Of a stretch of DNA of 64,000 nt, positions 51,856 to 59,471 are shown in pieces. A program made the translations under genes and the position numbers. Numbering within the stretch: position 1 is the stretch's first letter; each line of letters begins with the position of its first letter. The DNA comes from Nonomuraea sp. NBC_00507 (GTDB lineage Bacteria > Actinomycetota > Actinomycetes > Streptosporangiales > Streptosporangiaceae): the NCBI RefSeq assembly GCF_036013525.1, contig NZ_CP107853.1, positions 2,728,001-2,792,000 on the forward strand, given 5' to 3'. The notes beneath the pieces were generated by a model that did no database searches, had not been told where the DNA came from, and was given only the letters and a program-made list of their open reading frames with translations.

Positions 51856-53170
51856 CGCCAGAGACGCCACCCTGCCGGGAGAGGAAGCGGCGGGGGAGGC
51901 CACGAGCGCTCCGGCGAAGTCGACAGGTGAGGCGCTGGGCGGGATCCGGGGCCTGGTCGGGGGGAACCGGAACTACCGGCGGCTGCTCTCGGCCGGGCTG
52001 ATCTCGCAGACCGGTGACTGGGTCATCAGCACCGGCCTTGCGTATCACGTCTACGTACTGACCGGGTCCACACTGTCCAGCGCCGCCATGCTGCTGGCGG
52101 GCCGCCTACCGGATGTCCTGCTCGGCTCTCTGGCGGGGGTGCTCGCCGACCGATGGGACCGCCGCAGGCTGCTGGTGATTACGGACGTGCTGCTCGCGAT
52201 GGGGTTGCTGCCTCTGCTGGCGGTACGCGAGCCGGGTCAGGTGTGGATCGTCTACGCCGTCGCCTTGTGGACGGGCGTGCTCAGCACAGTCCTGTTCCCC
52301 GCCCAGAAAGCCCTCGTGCCACAGATCGTGGCCGCCTCGCAGCTAGTCAGGGCCAACGCGTTGCACGGGCAGAGCGGCCAGGCCGCCAGGCTGCTGGGCG
52401 CGCTCGCGGGCGGGGTCGCGGTCGGCGCGGGCGGGCTGGCCGCCGTCGTCGGGATCGGCGTGGCCGGCTTCCTGATCTCCGCGCTCCTGCTGGCCCGCCT
52501 GGGGACGCCCGCCCGCGCCGCGGTCGCGACGACAATGGGCGGGCAGACGGTGGGCGGGCAGTGGGTCTCTGGGCTACAGCTGGTCAGAACGAACCGCGGC
52601 GTGCGCCTGCTGGTGGCGTACATGGTGATCATAGGGCTGGGCGAGGGCATCTTCGGGACGCTCGCCGCACCGTTCGTGGCCGATGTGCTCGGCGGGCATG
52701 GGGACGCGTACGGGCTGTTCCTGTCGGCGCAGGCGGTCGGCGGGATCGCCGGCGGCCTGGCGCTCGCCGCCCGCCCGGGAAAGGCCACGCCATGGGTGCT
52801 GTTGGGGTGGGGGACGGTCGTTTTCGGCTTGGCCGACCTGGCGCTGTTCACCTATCCGCTCCTGACGCGTGAACTGTGGCCGGCCATCGCGCTGATCGGC
52901 CTGGCCGGGATACCGGCCGCGGCAGCGATGGCGGGGCTGACCACATTCGCCCAGACGGTCACCAGCGATGACCGGTTGGGCGCCGTCTTCGGGCTGCTCA
53001 TCAGCGCCCAGGCCGCCACGTCGCTGCTCGGGATGGCGCTGGCGGGCGTGCTCGGCGAACGGCTCGGCATTGTCCCGACGCTCTGCCTGCACGCCTGTGG
53101 GGCGGTCACGGCGGGTCTGCTCGTCGTGGTGAAATCGTGGCCACCGCCGCCAGTGACCAGGCGGCAGTGA
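51848..53170 (+). CDS. MFS transporter (MFS_3 / EntS-like exporter)
   Basis: 440 residues from GTG at 51848, overlapping the ArsR stop by 8 bp. Twelve membrane segments. After a 35-residue hydrophilic N-terminus the core begins NYRRLLSAGLISQTGDWVIS. The MFS loop 2-3 motif is GVLADRWDRRRLLVITDVLL. It is a drug or metabolite exporter of the type often paired with ArsR or MarR repressors. The substrate is unknown. The N-terminal extension rich in Glu, Ala and Thr has no motif. Confidence 0.9.
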   Translation: MTDARDATLPGEEAAGEATSAPAKSTGEALGGIRGLVGGNRNYRRLLSAGLISQTGDWVISTGLAYHVYVLTGSTLSSAAMLLAGRLPDVLLGSLAGVLADRWDRRRLLVITDVLLAMGLLPLLAVREPGQVWIVYAVALWTGVLSTVLFPAQKALVPQIVAASQLVRANALHGQSGQAARLLGALAGGVAVGAGGLAAVVGIGVAGFLISALLLARLGTPARAAVATTMGGQTVGGQWVSGLQLVRTNRGVRLLVAYMVIIGLGEGIFGTLAAPFVADVLGGHGDAYGLFLSAQAVGGIAGGLALAARPGKATPWVLLGWGTVVFGLADLALFTYPLLTRELWPAIALIGLAGIPAAAAMAGLTTFAQTVTSDDRLGAVFGLLISAQAATSLLGMALAGVLGERLGIVPTLCLHACGAVTAGLLVVVKSWPPPPVTRRQ

Positions 53171-53376
53171 CCAGGTAGTCGATTCGGGCGCCGGCCGCGG
53201 CGGCGATGACGACGCGCGAGCGCCGGCGTCCGGGCGCCTTCACAGCGCGCGGCCAAGGCCCACGCTCGGGCGTTGCTCTGTGGTTGGCCTTCGGCCCGTG
53301 TCGTGTTCGGCGGCGCGCCAATCGTCTTATACATGAGGGCAGATAGCCCCAGACTGCAAAGGAGGCGGAGGGCGCC

Positions 53377-53712
53377 GTGCCGGAAGAAGACAAGAAGCGA
53401 GCAGCGCACCGAGCCCTGGTGGATCGCGTCCTGAACAGGGAGGGCCGGGCATCTGCGGAGCAGCGAGCGCGTGCCTTCGGCAACGACGGCCTCACCCCGC
53501 CGTTGGACGCGCTGATCGGCAAGGTCGCCGACAGGCCGGCGCAGGTCACTGCGGAGGACTTTGCCGCGGTGAAGGTGTCGGGCTGCACCGAGGACCAGGT
53601 TTTCGAGTTGGTGGTATGCGCCGCGGTGGGTCAGTCCGCCCGGCTGTATGAAGCGGGACTGGCCGCCCTGGCCGAAGCGACCGCCAACGGAAGGCCGGAT
53701 CATGCGCCTTGA
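53377..53712 (+). CDS. Small AhpD-like (carboxymuconolactone decarboxylase-fold) protein without CxxC
   Basis: 111 residues. DALIGKVADRPAQVTAEDFA and SGCTEDQVFELVVCAAVGQS then ARLYEAGLAALAEA have the CMD/AhpD helix pattern, but the redox CxxC is absent. It overlaps the next gene, a real CxxC AhpD-like protein, by 11 bp, so the two likely work together, perhaps as hetero-oligomer. The start at 53377 has GGAGG nearby (about 53360). Confidence 0.75.
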   Translation: MPEEDKKRAAHRALVDRVLNREGRASAEQRARAFGNDGLTPPLDALIGKVADRPAQVTAEDFAAVKVSGCTEDQVFELVVCAAVGQSARLYEAGLAALAEATANGRPDHAP

Positions 53713-54283
53713 CATCCTCAACCACGGTTACGGCCCCGGAACCAAGCTGCTCTTCGCGCTCATCCGGCTGTTCTCCGGGCACCCGGTGCCGGACGCCGCC
53801 AAGCTGGTCTTCTACCGGCCCGATTTCTACGGCGCCCGGGCCAAGGAGCTCACCCACGAGGCGATGCGCGGGCCGTCCGCCTGGTCGGTAGGCGACCGGG
53901 AGTTGATGGCGGCCTACGTGTCCAAGGTGAACGAGTGCGCGTTCTGCGTCGGCGCGCACACCGCGACCGCAAGGCAGGCGTCCCAGGATGGGCCACGGGT
54001 CGCGGCGGTGCTGGCCGACCTGGAATCGGCCCCCGTCGAGGAGCCGCTGCGGGCAACGCTGCGGATGCTCGGCAAGCTGACCCGGGAGGGAAAGGTCGGC
54101 GCCGAGGACATGCGGGAAGTGCTGGCCGCCGGTGTCTCACCCCAGCAGGTCAAGGACGCGCTGGCGGTCTGTGCCGCCTTCAACACGACCAACCGGCTCG
54201 CCGACGCCTTCGGGTTCGAGCTGCTCAGCCCCGAGGGCTTCGAGGCCGGAGCCAAATACCTGCTCAAGCGGGGATACCGGTAG
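53702..54283 (+). CDS. AhpD-like peroxidase-related protein
   Basis: 193 residues from ATG at 53702. The CMD domain carries ECAFCVGAHTATARQASQDG, the CxxCxxxH redox-active centre of AhpD-type proteins, about residue 79. SVGDRELMAAYVSKVN precedes it, as in the family. AhpD proteins reduce peroxiredoxin partners through lipoamide or act as stand-alone alkylhydroperoxidases. Its 5' end overlaps the CxxC-less paralogue. No ahpC is nearby. Confidence 0.88.
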   Translation: MRLDILNHGYGPGTKLLFALIRLFSGHPVPDAAKLVFYRPDFYGARAKELTHEAMRGPSAWSVGDRELMAAYVSKVNECAFCVGAHTATARQASQDGPRVAAVLADLESAPVEEPLRATLRMLGKLTREGKVGAEDMREVLAAGVSPQQVKDALAVCAAFNTTNRLADAFGFELLSPEGFEAGAKYLLKRGYR

Positions 54284-54312
54284 CCGGCGCAGCGCGAGCG
54301 GTGCGCACCTCG

Positions 54313-54497
54313 GCGTACGCGGTCAATGACCGGGGCAGATCGTCGGCGCCTACAGCACCGCCGAGGACGGCCTGGACCAGCACGGGTTCCTACTGGCCCG
54401 CGGCGTCGGTGGGCCCTTTACCCGCATCGACTTCCCGCGGGCGCCGGCCACGGTCGCCATGGGTATCAACGACAAGGGCCAGATCGTCGGCGTGTAG
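54313..54497 (+). pseudogene. Relic of a HAF-repeat extracellular protein
   Basis: Two frames read AYAVNDRG, then after a one-base shift GQIVGAYSTAEDGLDQHGFL, LARGVGGPFTRIDFPRAPAT and VAMGINDKGQIVGV followed by a stop. This is the HAF repeat (AxxINDxGQIVGxY...GFLL...FTxIDFPGA). One and a half repeats remain, with a frameshift and a stop, so the gene is dead. Confidence 0.75.
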
Positions 54498-54725
54498 GGG
54501 GACCCCGCCGCGAGGGCTTCGTCCGGCATGCTCACTTTGACGGTCTGTGTCCTGTGACATCGGACCTTGAGCTCGTGCCATCGTGGTTTGAGGCAAGCAC
54601 AACGTGGGCTTCCGTACCGTGGAGAAGCCTTTCCCGGACCGGTGGCTCTGCTCGATGAAACCTCCGCCGGCGCCCCGGCCCGCCTCTTATCGGATCTGCG
54701 GGCGAAGCTTGGCGACGTAGTCGCG
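54498..54725. other. Stretch between two relics
   Basis: Nothing recognisable. It joins the HAF relic and the IS21 relic, so this is a small graveyard of inserted sequence. Confidence 0.35.
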
Positions 54726-54872
54726 GACTATCCCGTACGACACCTCCACCGCGCTGCGCTGGCGTCGGTGTGGTCCGCGGCGCACAAGTCGTTGTCGCCC
54801 CGGCCGTCGCAACTGGATCCGTTCATGGCGTTGATCGATCAGATGCTGCGAACCGACCTGGACGAGGCCTAG
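54726..54872 (+). mobile_element. IS21-type transposase (IstA) relic
   Basis: The frame reads VRHLHRAALASVWSAAHKSL, then SPRPSQLDPFMALIDQMLRT and DLDEA before a TAG. It corresponds to the region after the N-terminal HTH of IstA (consensus RTVRRALAS...PRPSxLDPFKxxIDxMLRADLDAPRKQRHT). About 48 residues remain. No IstB or inverted repeats are visible. It ends 4 bp inside the stop of the convergent TetR gene. Confidence 0.6.
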
Positions 54873-55483
54873 ACAAGGGTGGATGGGTGGAGGGCGCTGT
54901 CGAGGGCCGATAGGGCCTGGTTGGTGAGCAGGCGGCGATGCGAGTCCGGGTAGCCGGCCTTCGACCAGGCAAGGCAGGCGGCGTCCAGGAAGCCTAGATA
55001 TCCGTGCAGCGCGTAGTCCACCCCTTCCGCGTCGTCCAACTCGAGCACTTCATGAAGGAGGCGGACATACGTCTGCCGGATGCGGAGGCGGATGGCGGCG
55101 GCCTCGGCGGGCTCGCCGCTCGGCGCCAGGAACGGGCCGCGCCAGCCGGCACCCCATTCCTTGACCGTGTCCAAATAGACCCGGATGCTCGCCGCGAGCC
55201 GGTCCCGGGCCGGCGCGCGGGGACCGAGGGCGGCGTCGGCGGCACGCTGCCGGTCGAGCAGCCGGGCGACCGCGGCCTCGACTACGGCCAGGTAGAGGCT
55301 GCTCTTGCTGCCGAAGTAGCGATGCACCAGGGCTTGGGACGCTCCGGCCGCCTCGGCCACCTGGTCCACCGACACCTGGTCGTACCCGGCGCGAGAGAAC
55401 GCTTCCCCCGCGGCGCGCAGGATGGCCTGCCTGCGTGCATCCTCGCCGAGCCGCTGGCGGGGCCGCCGATCCGTTCGTGGCAT
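54869..55483 (-). CDS. TetR family regulator, divergent from a GH13 enzyme
   Basis: 204 residues. HTH: RRQAILRAAGEAFSRAGYDQ, VSVDQVAEAAGASQALVHRY, FGSKSSLYLAVVEAAVARLL. The ligand domain (about 70-200) has Trp-rich WGAGWRGPFLAPSGE. The promoter shared with the GH13 gene is only 40 bp long and there is no RBS before the ATG, so the mRNA is probably leaderless. The palindrome at the GH13 start is the likely operator. Confidence 0.88.
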   Translation of the reverse strand: MPRTDRRPRQRLGEDARRQAILRAAGEAFSRAGYDQVSVDQVAEAAGASQALVHRYFGSKSSLYLAVVEAAVARLLDRQRAADAALGPRAPARDRLAASIRVYLDTVKEWGAGWRGPFLAPSGEPAEAAAIRLRIRQTYVRLLHEVLELDDAEGVDYALHGYLGFLDAACLAWSKAGYPDSHRRLLTNQALSALDSALHPSTLV

Positions 55484-55511
55484 GCGTCGACCTTACACCC
55501 GCTACTGAGAT

Positions 55512-55525
55512 ACGCTCACTAGCGT
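55512..55525. promoter_or_regulatory. Palindrome at the GH13 start, probable TetR operator
   Basis: ACGCT-CACT-AGCGT, perfect 5-bp arms (the surrounding TGAG...GTGA extends the symmetry loosely). It overlaps the GTG start at 55524 and sits 28 bp from the TetR ATG, so one bound repressor could block both leaderless transcripts. Confidence 0.55.
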
Positions 55526-56801
55526 GACGTCGTGGATCGAGCACGCCATTTGGTGGCATGTCTACCCGCTGGGCTTCGCCGGCGCCGAGCCTGCGGCCCT
55601 GCCGCCTGGCGCCCAGGTGCGCCACCGCCTGCTGCGGCTGGAGCCGTGGCTGGATTACGCCATCGAGCTGGGCTGCTCAGGCCTGCTGCTGGGCCCGATC
55701 TTCGCGTCCGAGACGCACGGATACGACACGTTGGACCACTTCAGCATCGATGCCCGGCTGGGCGACAACGAGGACTTCGACCGCCTGGTACGCGCCGCCC
55801 GCGACCGCGGCCTGCGGATCGTCTTGGACGGTGTGTTCAACCACGTGGGCCGGGGGCACCCGAAGTTCGGCGATCCGCGCTTCGCGCACTGGTTCGTGCC
55901 CGAGGGGTCCGGCCACCGCACGTTCGAAGGACACCACGGGCTCGTGACACTCAATCACGACCACCCGGACGTGCTGGACTATGTCGTACGGGTCATGGAC
56001 CACTGGCTGAGCCGCGGCGCGTCGGGGTGGCGGTTGGACGCCGCGTACGCGATGCCCGCTGTCTTCTGGCGCAAGGCACTGGCGCAACTGCGCCCACTCC
56101 ACCCCGGCGCCTGGATCGCCGGCGAGATGATCCACGGCGACTACGCAGACTATGTCGCCGAGAGCGGGCTGGACACCGTCACCCAGTACGAGCTGTGGAA
56201 GGCGATCTGGAGCTCGCTGAACGATCGCAACTTCTTCGAGCTCGCCTGGGCCCTGGACCGGCACAACGCCTTGCTCGCCTCCTTCGTGCCGCTCACGTTC
56301 ACCGGCAACCACGACGTGACCAGGCTGGCCACCCGGCTCGACGACGAGCGACATCTCGGTCATGCGCTCGCCGTACTGTTCACCGTGGGTGGGCTGCCCA
56401 GCGTCTACTACGGCGACGAGCAGGCCTTCCAAGGGGTGAAGGAGGAGCGGCTGGGTGGCGACGACGAGATCCGGCCCGCCTTCCCGCCCGGTCCCGGCGA
56501 GCTGGACCCTGCGGGGTGGCCGGCGTATCGGCTGCACCAGCGCCTGATCGGGCTGCGGCGCCGCCACCCGTGGCTGGTACGGGCCCGCACCACCGTGCGT
56601 CATCTGACCAACACGGCCGTCGCGCTCGAAGCCGATGGCGGCGACGGCAGGTTCGTCACGCTGCTCAATGTGGGTACGGAGCCGTACCGATTCCCAGTAG
56701 ATCCGGCCGGGCTTGCCATCGCCGAAACGTCGGGAGGCGGGCAGCCAGAAGACCCCTGTCTAGTGCCCGCCCACGGATGGACGATTCTCACCGGCGCCTG
56801 A
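55524..56801 (+). CDS. Glycoside hydrolase family 13 (alpha-amylase type)
   Basis: 425 residues from GTG at 55524. The (beta/alpha)8 barrel motifs are in order: DGVFNH (I, about 105), GWRLDAAYAM with the nucleophile Asp (II, about 171), GEMIHGDY with the acid/base Glu (III, about 200), FTGNHDVTRL with the third Asp (IV, about 262). No signal peptide is present, so it acts in the cytoplasm on short alpha-glucans or a disaccharide. The protein is shorter than secreted amylases. The exact specificity cannot be read. Controlled probably by the divergent TetR. Confidence 0.9.
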   Translation: MTSWIEHAIWWHVYPLGFAGAEPAALPPGAQVRHRLLRLEPWLDYAIELGCSGLLLGPIFASETHGYDTLDHFSIDARLGDNEDFDRLVRAARDRGLRIVLDGVFNHVGRGHPKFGDPRFAHWFVPEGSGHRTFEGHHGLVTLNHDHPDVLDYVVRVMDHWLSRGASGWRLDAAYAMPAVFWRKALAQLRPLHPGAWIAGEMIHGDYADYVAESGLDTVTQYELWKAIWSSLNDRNFFELAWALDRHNALLASFVPLTFTGNHDVTRLATRLDDERHLGHALAVLFTVGGLPSVYYGDEQAFQGVKEERLGGDDEIRPAFPPGPGELDPAGWPAYRLHQRLIGLRRRHPWLVRARTTVRHLTNTAVALEADGGDGRFVTLLNVGTEPYRFPVDPAGLAIAETSGGGQPEDPCLVPAHGWTILTGA

Positions 56802-56872
56802 CTTCCCGGCGCGTGGCTGTTATGAATCGCGCCCCATCAATACAAGTTGTACGGAGGCATAGGGTTGGCGGC

Positions 56873-57610
56873 ATGGCGACGCGGCTCGTTCAGATTGCGA
56901 TGGATGCTCGGGATGACTCCGCAGTGGGTCGGTTCTGGGCGGAGGCGCTCGGCTGGAGTGTTTCCAGCGAGGGGCCCGGCGTGACCAACGTCGAGCCGGT
57001 GGGCCTCGTCTATCCGGACCCCGTCGCCGTCTACATCGACGTCGTTGCCGTTCCGGAACCTAAAACGGTGAAGAACCGCGTGCACCTCGATTTCGCGACC
57101 ACGTCTGCGGCCCATCAGGCGGACCTGGTCAGCCGCCTGCGGGATCTCGGGGCGACGCCCGCCGACGTGGGTCAGGGCGACGTCCCGTGGACGGTCCTCG
57201 CCGACCCGGAGGGCAACGAGTTCTGCGTGCTGGAGCCTCGATCGAAGTATCAGGACACCGGGCCGATTGCTGCGGTGGTGGTCGACTGCGTGGATCCGCG
57301 GGCCATGGCAGGGTTCTGGGGCGAGGCGATGGACTGGACTCTGCACGAGGTGACCGACGATCATGCGGTGCTGCGCTCCGCCAAGGGGGTAGGGCCGTAT
57401 CTGGAGTTCCTCCGGACACCCGGCGTGAAGACGGTGAAGAACCGTATCCATCTCGACCTCCGGCCGTACCTCGGTGACGATCAAGCGGCGGAGGTAGCCC
57501 GGCTGCGGGCTCTCGGCGCCACCGACGTCGACCTCGGTCAGGGCGACGTGCCGTGGACGGTCCTCGCCGACCCGGAGGGCAACGAGTTCTGCGTTCTCAC
57601 CCCGCGCTGA
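56873..57610 (+). CDS. Double-domain VOC (glyoxalase-like) protein
   Basis: 245 residues, two tandem glyoxalase/bleomycin-resistance-like domains. Each ends with the same block (GQGDVPWTVLADPEGNEFCV), at about residues 101 and 222, showing internal duplication. The N-terminal half starts VQIAMDARDDSAVGRFWAEA; the second starts VVVDCVDPRAMAGFWGEAMD. Such Glyoxalase_6-type proteins occur widely in actinomycetes, with unknown or antibiotic-sequestering roles. No RBS of note (GGCGGC). It follows the GH13 gene by 71 bp. Confidence 0.88.
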   Translation: MATRLVQIAMDARDDSAVGRFWAEALGWSVSSEGPGVTNVEPVGLVYPDPVAVYIDVVAVPEPKTVKNRVHLDFATTSAAHQADLVSRLRDLGATPADVGQGDVPWTVLADPEGNEFCVLEPRSKYQDTGPIAAVVVDCVDPRAMAGFWGEAMDWTLHEVTDDHAVLRSAKGVGPYLEFLRTPGVKTVKNRIHLDLRPYLGDDQAAEVARLRALGATDVDLGQGDVPWTVLADPEGNEFCVLTPR

Positions 57611-57769
57611 TACCTCTTCTCCGTGCGCGGTACCAGGATTCCCGGGCAACCACTTCTCGCCCGTGAAATCACCCGGTCGCCCGCATGTTTCATGTGACTC
57701 TCATCCCATCACCATGTGGCTCAAAGGATGCTCCACGACTCTGGTCCCATAGGGGAAAGAGGGGGTGTC

Positions 57770-58174
57770 ATGACCGCGGTGTCGGAATTGGTCAGGAAGC
57801 CGTCGCACGTCACGGGCCGCACGTTGCGGGAGTCGGTGGAGGCGTTCGTGGCCGGCTGGAGCAAGCACACGGCGATCCCGGTCGAGGTGTGGGCGCTGCC
57901 CAAGCGTGTCGTGCCCGACGAGGTGGCCGGCCTCGCGTTCTCGGTGCTCGTCGACGCGCTCTCCGCCGTGGAGCGGGCCACGTACGTGTCGGTGGCGCTG
58001 ACCGCCGGGGACACGTTGAGGCTGACCGTGTGCGAGGACGGGTTGGGGCTCGGCTCGCGGGAGGTTCTCGACCGCGGCGAGCTGCGCGCCCGCGCCGCAG
58101 CATGGGGAGGGCGGTACGACCTCGCCTCATCAACCGGCGACGGGACGACCATCACGCTGGAGCTGCCGCTGTGA
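57770..58174 (+). CDS. Stand-alone HATPase-like domain lacking the N-box Asn
   Basis: 134 residues from ATG at 57770 with GAGGGGG upstream. The sequence has the C-terminal half of a NarL-type kinase ATPase domain: the N-box position reads FSVLVDALSAVERATYVSVA (normally QEALTNVxRHA), then LTVCEDGLGLGSRE and RAAAWGGRYDLASSTGDGTT then ITLELPL. The Asn that coordinates Mg is replaced, and there is no phospho-acceptor His or membrane part. It may bind ATP weakly or act as a pseudo-kinase/anti-sigma-like adaptor. No partner is adjacent. Confidence 0.7.
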   Translation: MTAVSELVRKPSHVTGRTLRESVEAFVAGWSKHTAIPVEVWALPKRVVPDEVAGLAFSVLVDALSAVERATYVSVALTAGDTLRLTVCEDGLGLGSREVLDRGELRARAAAWGGRYDLASSTGDGTTITLELPL

Positions 58175-58317
58175 GCCCAGGCCGCATCCCGGCAGCCGGT
58201 GCACGAGCTCCGGGGCCTTGAGGCACGCGGTGTACTCGGCGAGCACACCGCAGGAGGGGAGGCGGACACCGCCCGCCGACACGGGAGGTCGGCGGAGGTG
58301 TCCCAAGGGTGCCCGAT

Positions 58318-58725
58318 TCAGTCGATGACGGCGGTGGCTTCGACCTCGACCAGCAGATCGGGTTCGCCCAGCGCCGCGACTCCCAGGAGCGTGATCGGCT
58401 TGACCGGATCGACCCCCAGCTTCGCGGCTGCCCGCGCGACACCCTCTCCCAGCAGCGGCATCTTGTCGGGTGCCCAGTCGACGACGTAGATGGTCAGCTT
58501 GGCCACGTCGTCGAAGGATCCGCCGACCCCGGCCAGCGCGGTGCCGATATTGAGGTAGGCCTGCTCGACCTGAGCGGCCAGATCTCCTTCGCCGACTCGC
58601 CGGCCCTCGGCATCGCGGGCCACCTGGCCCGCCAGGAACACCAGTTTGGACCCGGTGGCGATCGACAGTTGGCGATAGACGTCGGGTTTCGGTAGTCCGT
58701 CGGGGTTGACCAGCGTCACGGCCAT
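58318..58725 (-). CDS. RidA/YjgF family protein
   Basis: 135 residues from ATG at 58725. RidA fold: GSKLVFLAGQVARDAEGRRV, QVEQAYLNIGTALAGVGGSF, LTIYVVDWAPDKMP, KPITLLGVAALGEPDLLVEV then EATAVID. The motif R-x-x-x in the deaminase site is not classical (no Arg in VxxR), so it belongs to a RidA-like subgroup of uncertain activity against enamine/imine intermediates. It is divergent from a TetR gene with a perfect palindrome between, the likely operator for both. Confidence 0.9.
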   Translation of the reverse strand: MAVTLVNPDGLPKPDVYRQLSIATGSKLVFLAGQVARDAEGRRVGEGDLAAQVEQAYLNIGTALAGVGGSFDDVAKLTIYVVDWAPDKMPLLGEGVARAAAKLGVDPVKPITLLGVAALGEPDLLVEVEATAVID

Positions 58726-58768
58726 GTCCGCTCCTTGAATCAGCACAGATGGTTGGGCGTTCCCCAAA

Positions 58769-58785
58769 ACATAGCAATGCTATGT
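58769..58785. promoter_or_regulatory. Perfect palindromic operator between ridA-like and tetR genes
   Basis: ACATAGCA-A-TGCTATGT, perfect 8-bp arms around a single base, in the 71-bp divergent region. It is an almost ideal TetR-family operator. A -10-like TATGTATTAT overlaps its right side. Confidence 0.8.
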
Positions 58786-58796
58786 ATTATGGTGCC

Positions 58797-59462
58797 ATGG
58801 TGAGGGTGAAGGACCCGGCTGTGCGCTCCCTGCTGATCGACCGGGCCGCGCAGATGCTCGCCGTCCGGGAGCCGGTCACGCTCCGCTCGCTGGTGGCCGG
58901 AACCGGCGTCTCGTCCATGGCCGTTTACACCTATTTCGGCGGCATGGACGGCCTGTGGAAAGCCGTGCGGCAGGAGGGATTCACTCGCCTGGCGGCCCGG
59001 CTCGCCGCAGTCTCGCCGTCGGAGGATCCCGTGCGGGATCTGGCCGCCCTCGGCGCCGCGTACCTGTCCAACGCCCTGACCAGTCCCGATCTCTACCGGG
59101 TCATGTTCGACGCCGGATTCGAGCTCGAGGACGCCGTGGCCGCAGATGACACGCTGCACTGTCTGGTTCGCGGCGTCGAAAGGGCGACGGCCGCCGGTCG
59201 CTTTCGTGACGACATCGACCCGCTGGAGCTGGCTACGCAGAGCTGGACCATCGGTCATGGACTTGCATCGCTGGTCGCGACCGGCCCATTGCCGGGTCAA
59301 GCGCTCGCCCACGGCGTGCCGCTGCTGACTGCCCTGTTCACCAGCGCAGGCGACAACCCCGAGCAATGCCACCGGTCAGTCGAACGTGGTTGGCGCCCTC
59401 TGACCACCGATCACTGCGCCGAGTTCTCCGACACGGTGCCGGCAGCGATCCCGCCCCAATGA
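58797..59462 (+). CDS. TetR family regulator
   Basis: 221 residues from ATG at 58797. HTH: AVRSLLIDRAAQMLAVREPV, TLRSLVAGTGVSSMAVYTYF, GGMDGLWKAVRQEGF. The ligand domain has the TetR_C_33-like layout (DLYRVMFDAGFELEDAVAAD, DPLELATQSWTIGHGLASLV). There is no RBS and the promoter with the operator is only about 12 bp upstream, so it may be leaderless. The C-terminal 30 residues (ERGWRPLTTDHCAEF) are unusual and may be non-conserved tail. It converges with the WYL gene (9 bp between stops). Confidence 0.88.
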   Translation: MVRVKDPAVRSLLIDRAAQMLAVREPVTLRSLVAGTGVSSMAVYTYFGGMDGLWKAVRQEGFTRLAARLAAVSPSEDPVRDLAALGAAYLSNALTSPDLYRVMFDAGFELEDAVAADDTLHCLVRGVERATAAGRFRDDIDPLELATQSWTIGHGLASLVATGPLPGQALAHGVPLLTALFTSAGDNPEQCHRSVERGWRPLTTDHCAEFSDTVPAAIPPQ

Positions 59463-59471
59463 TGACAACTC

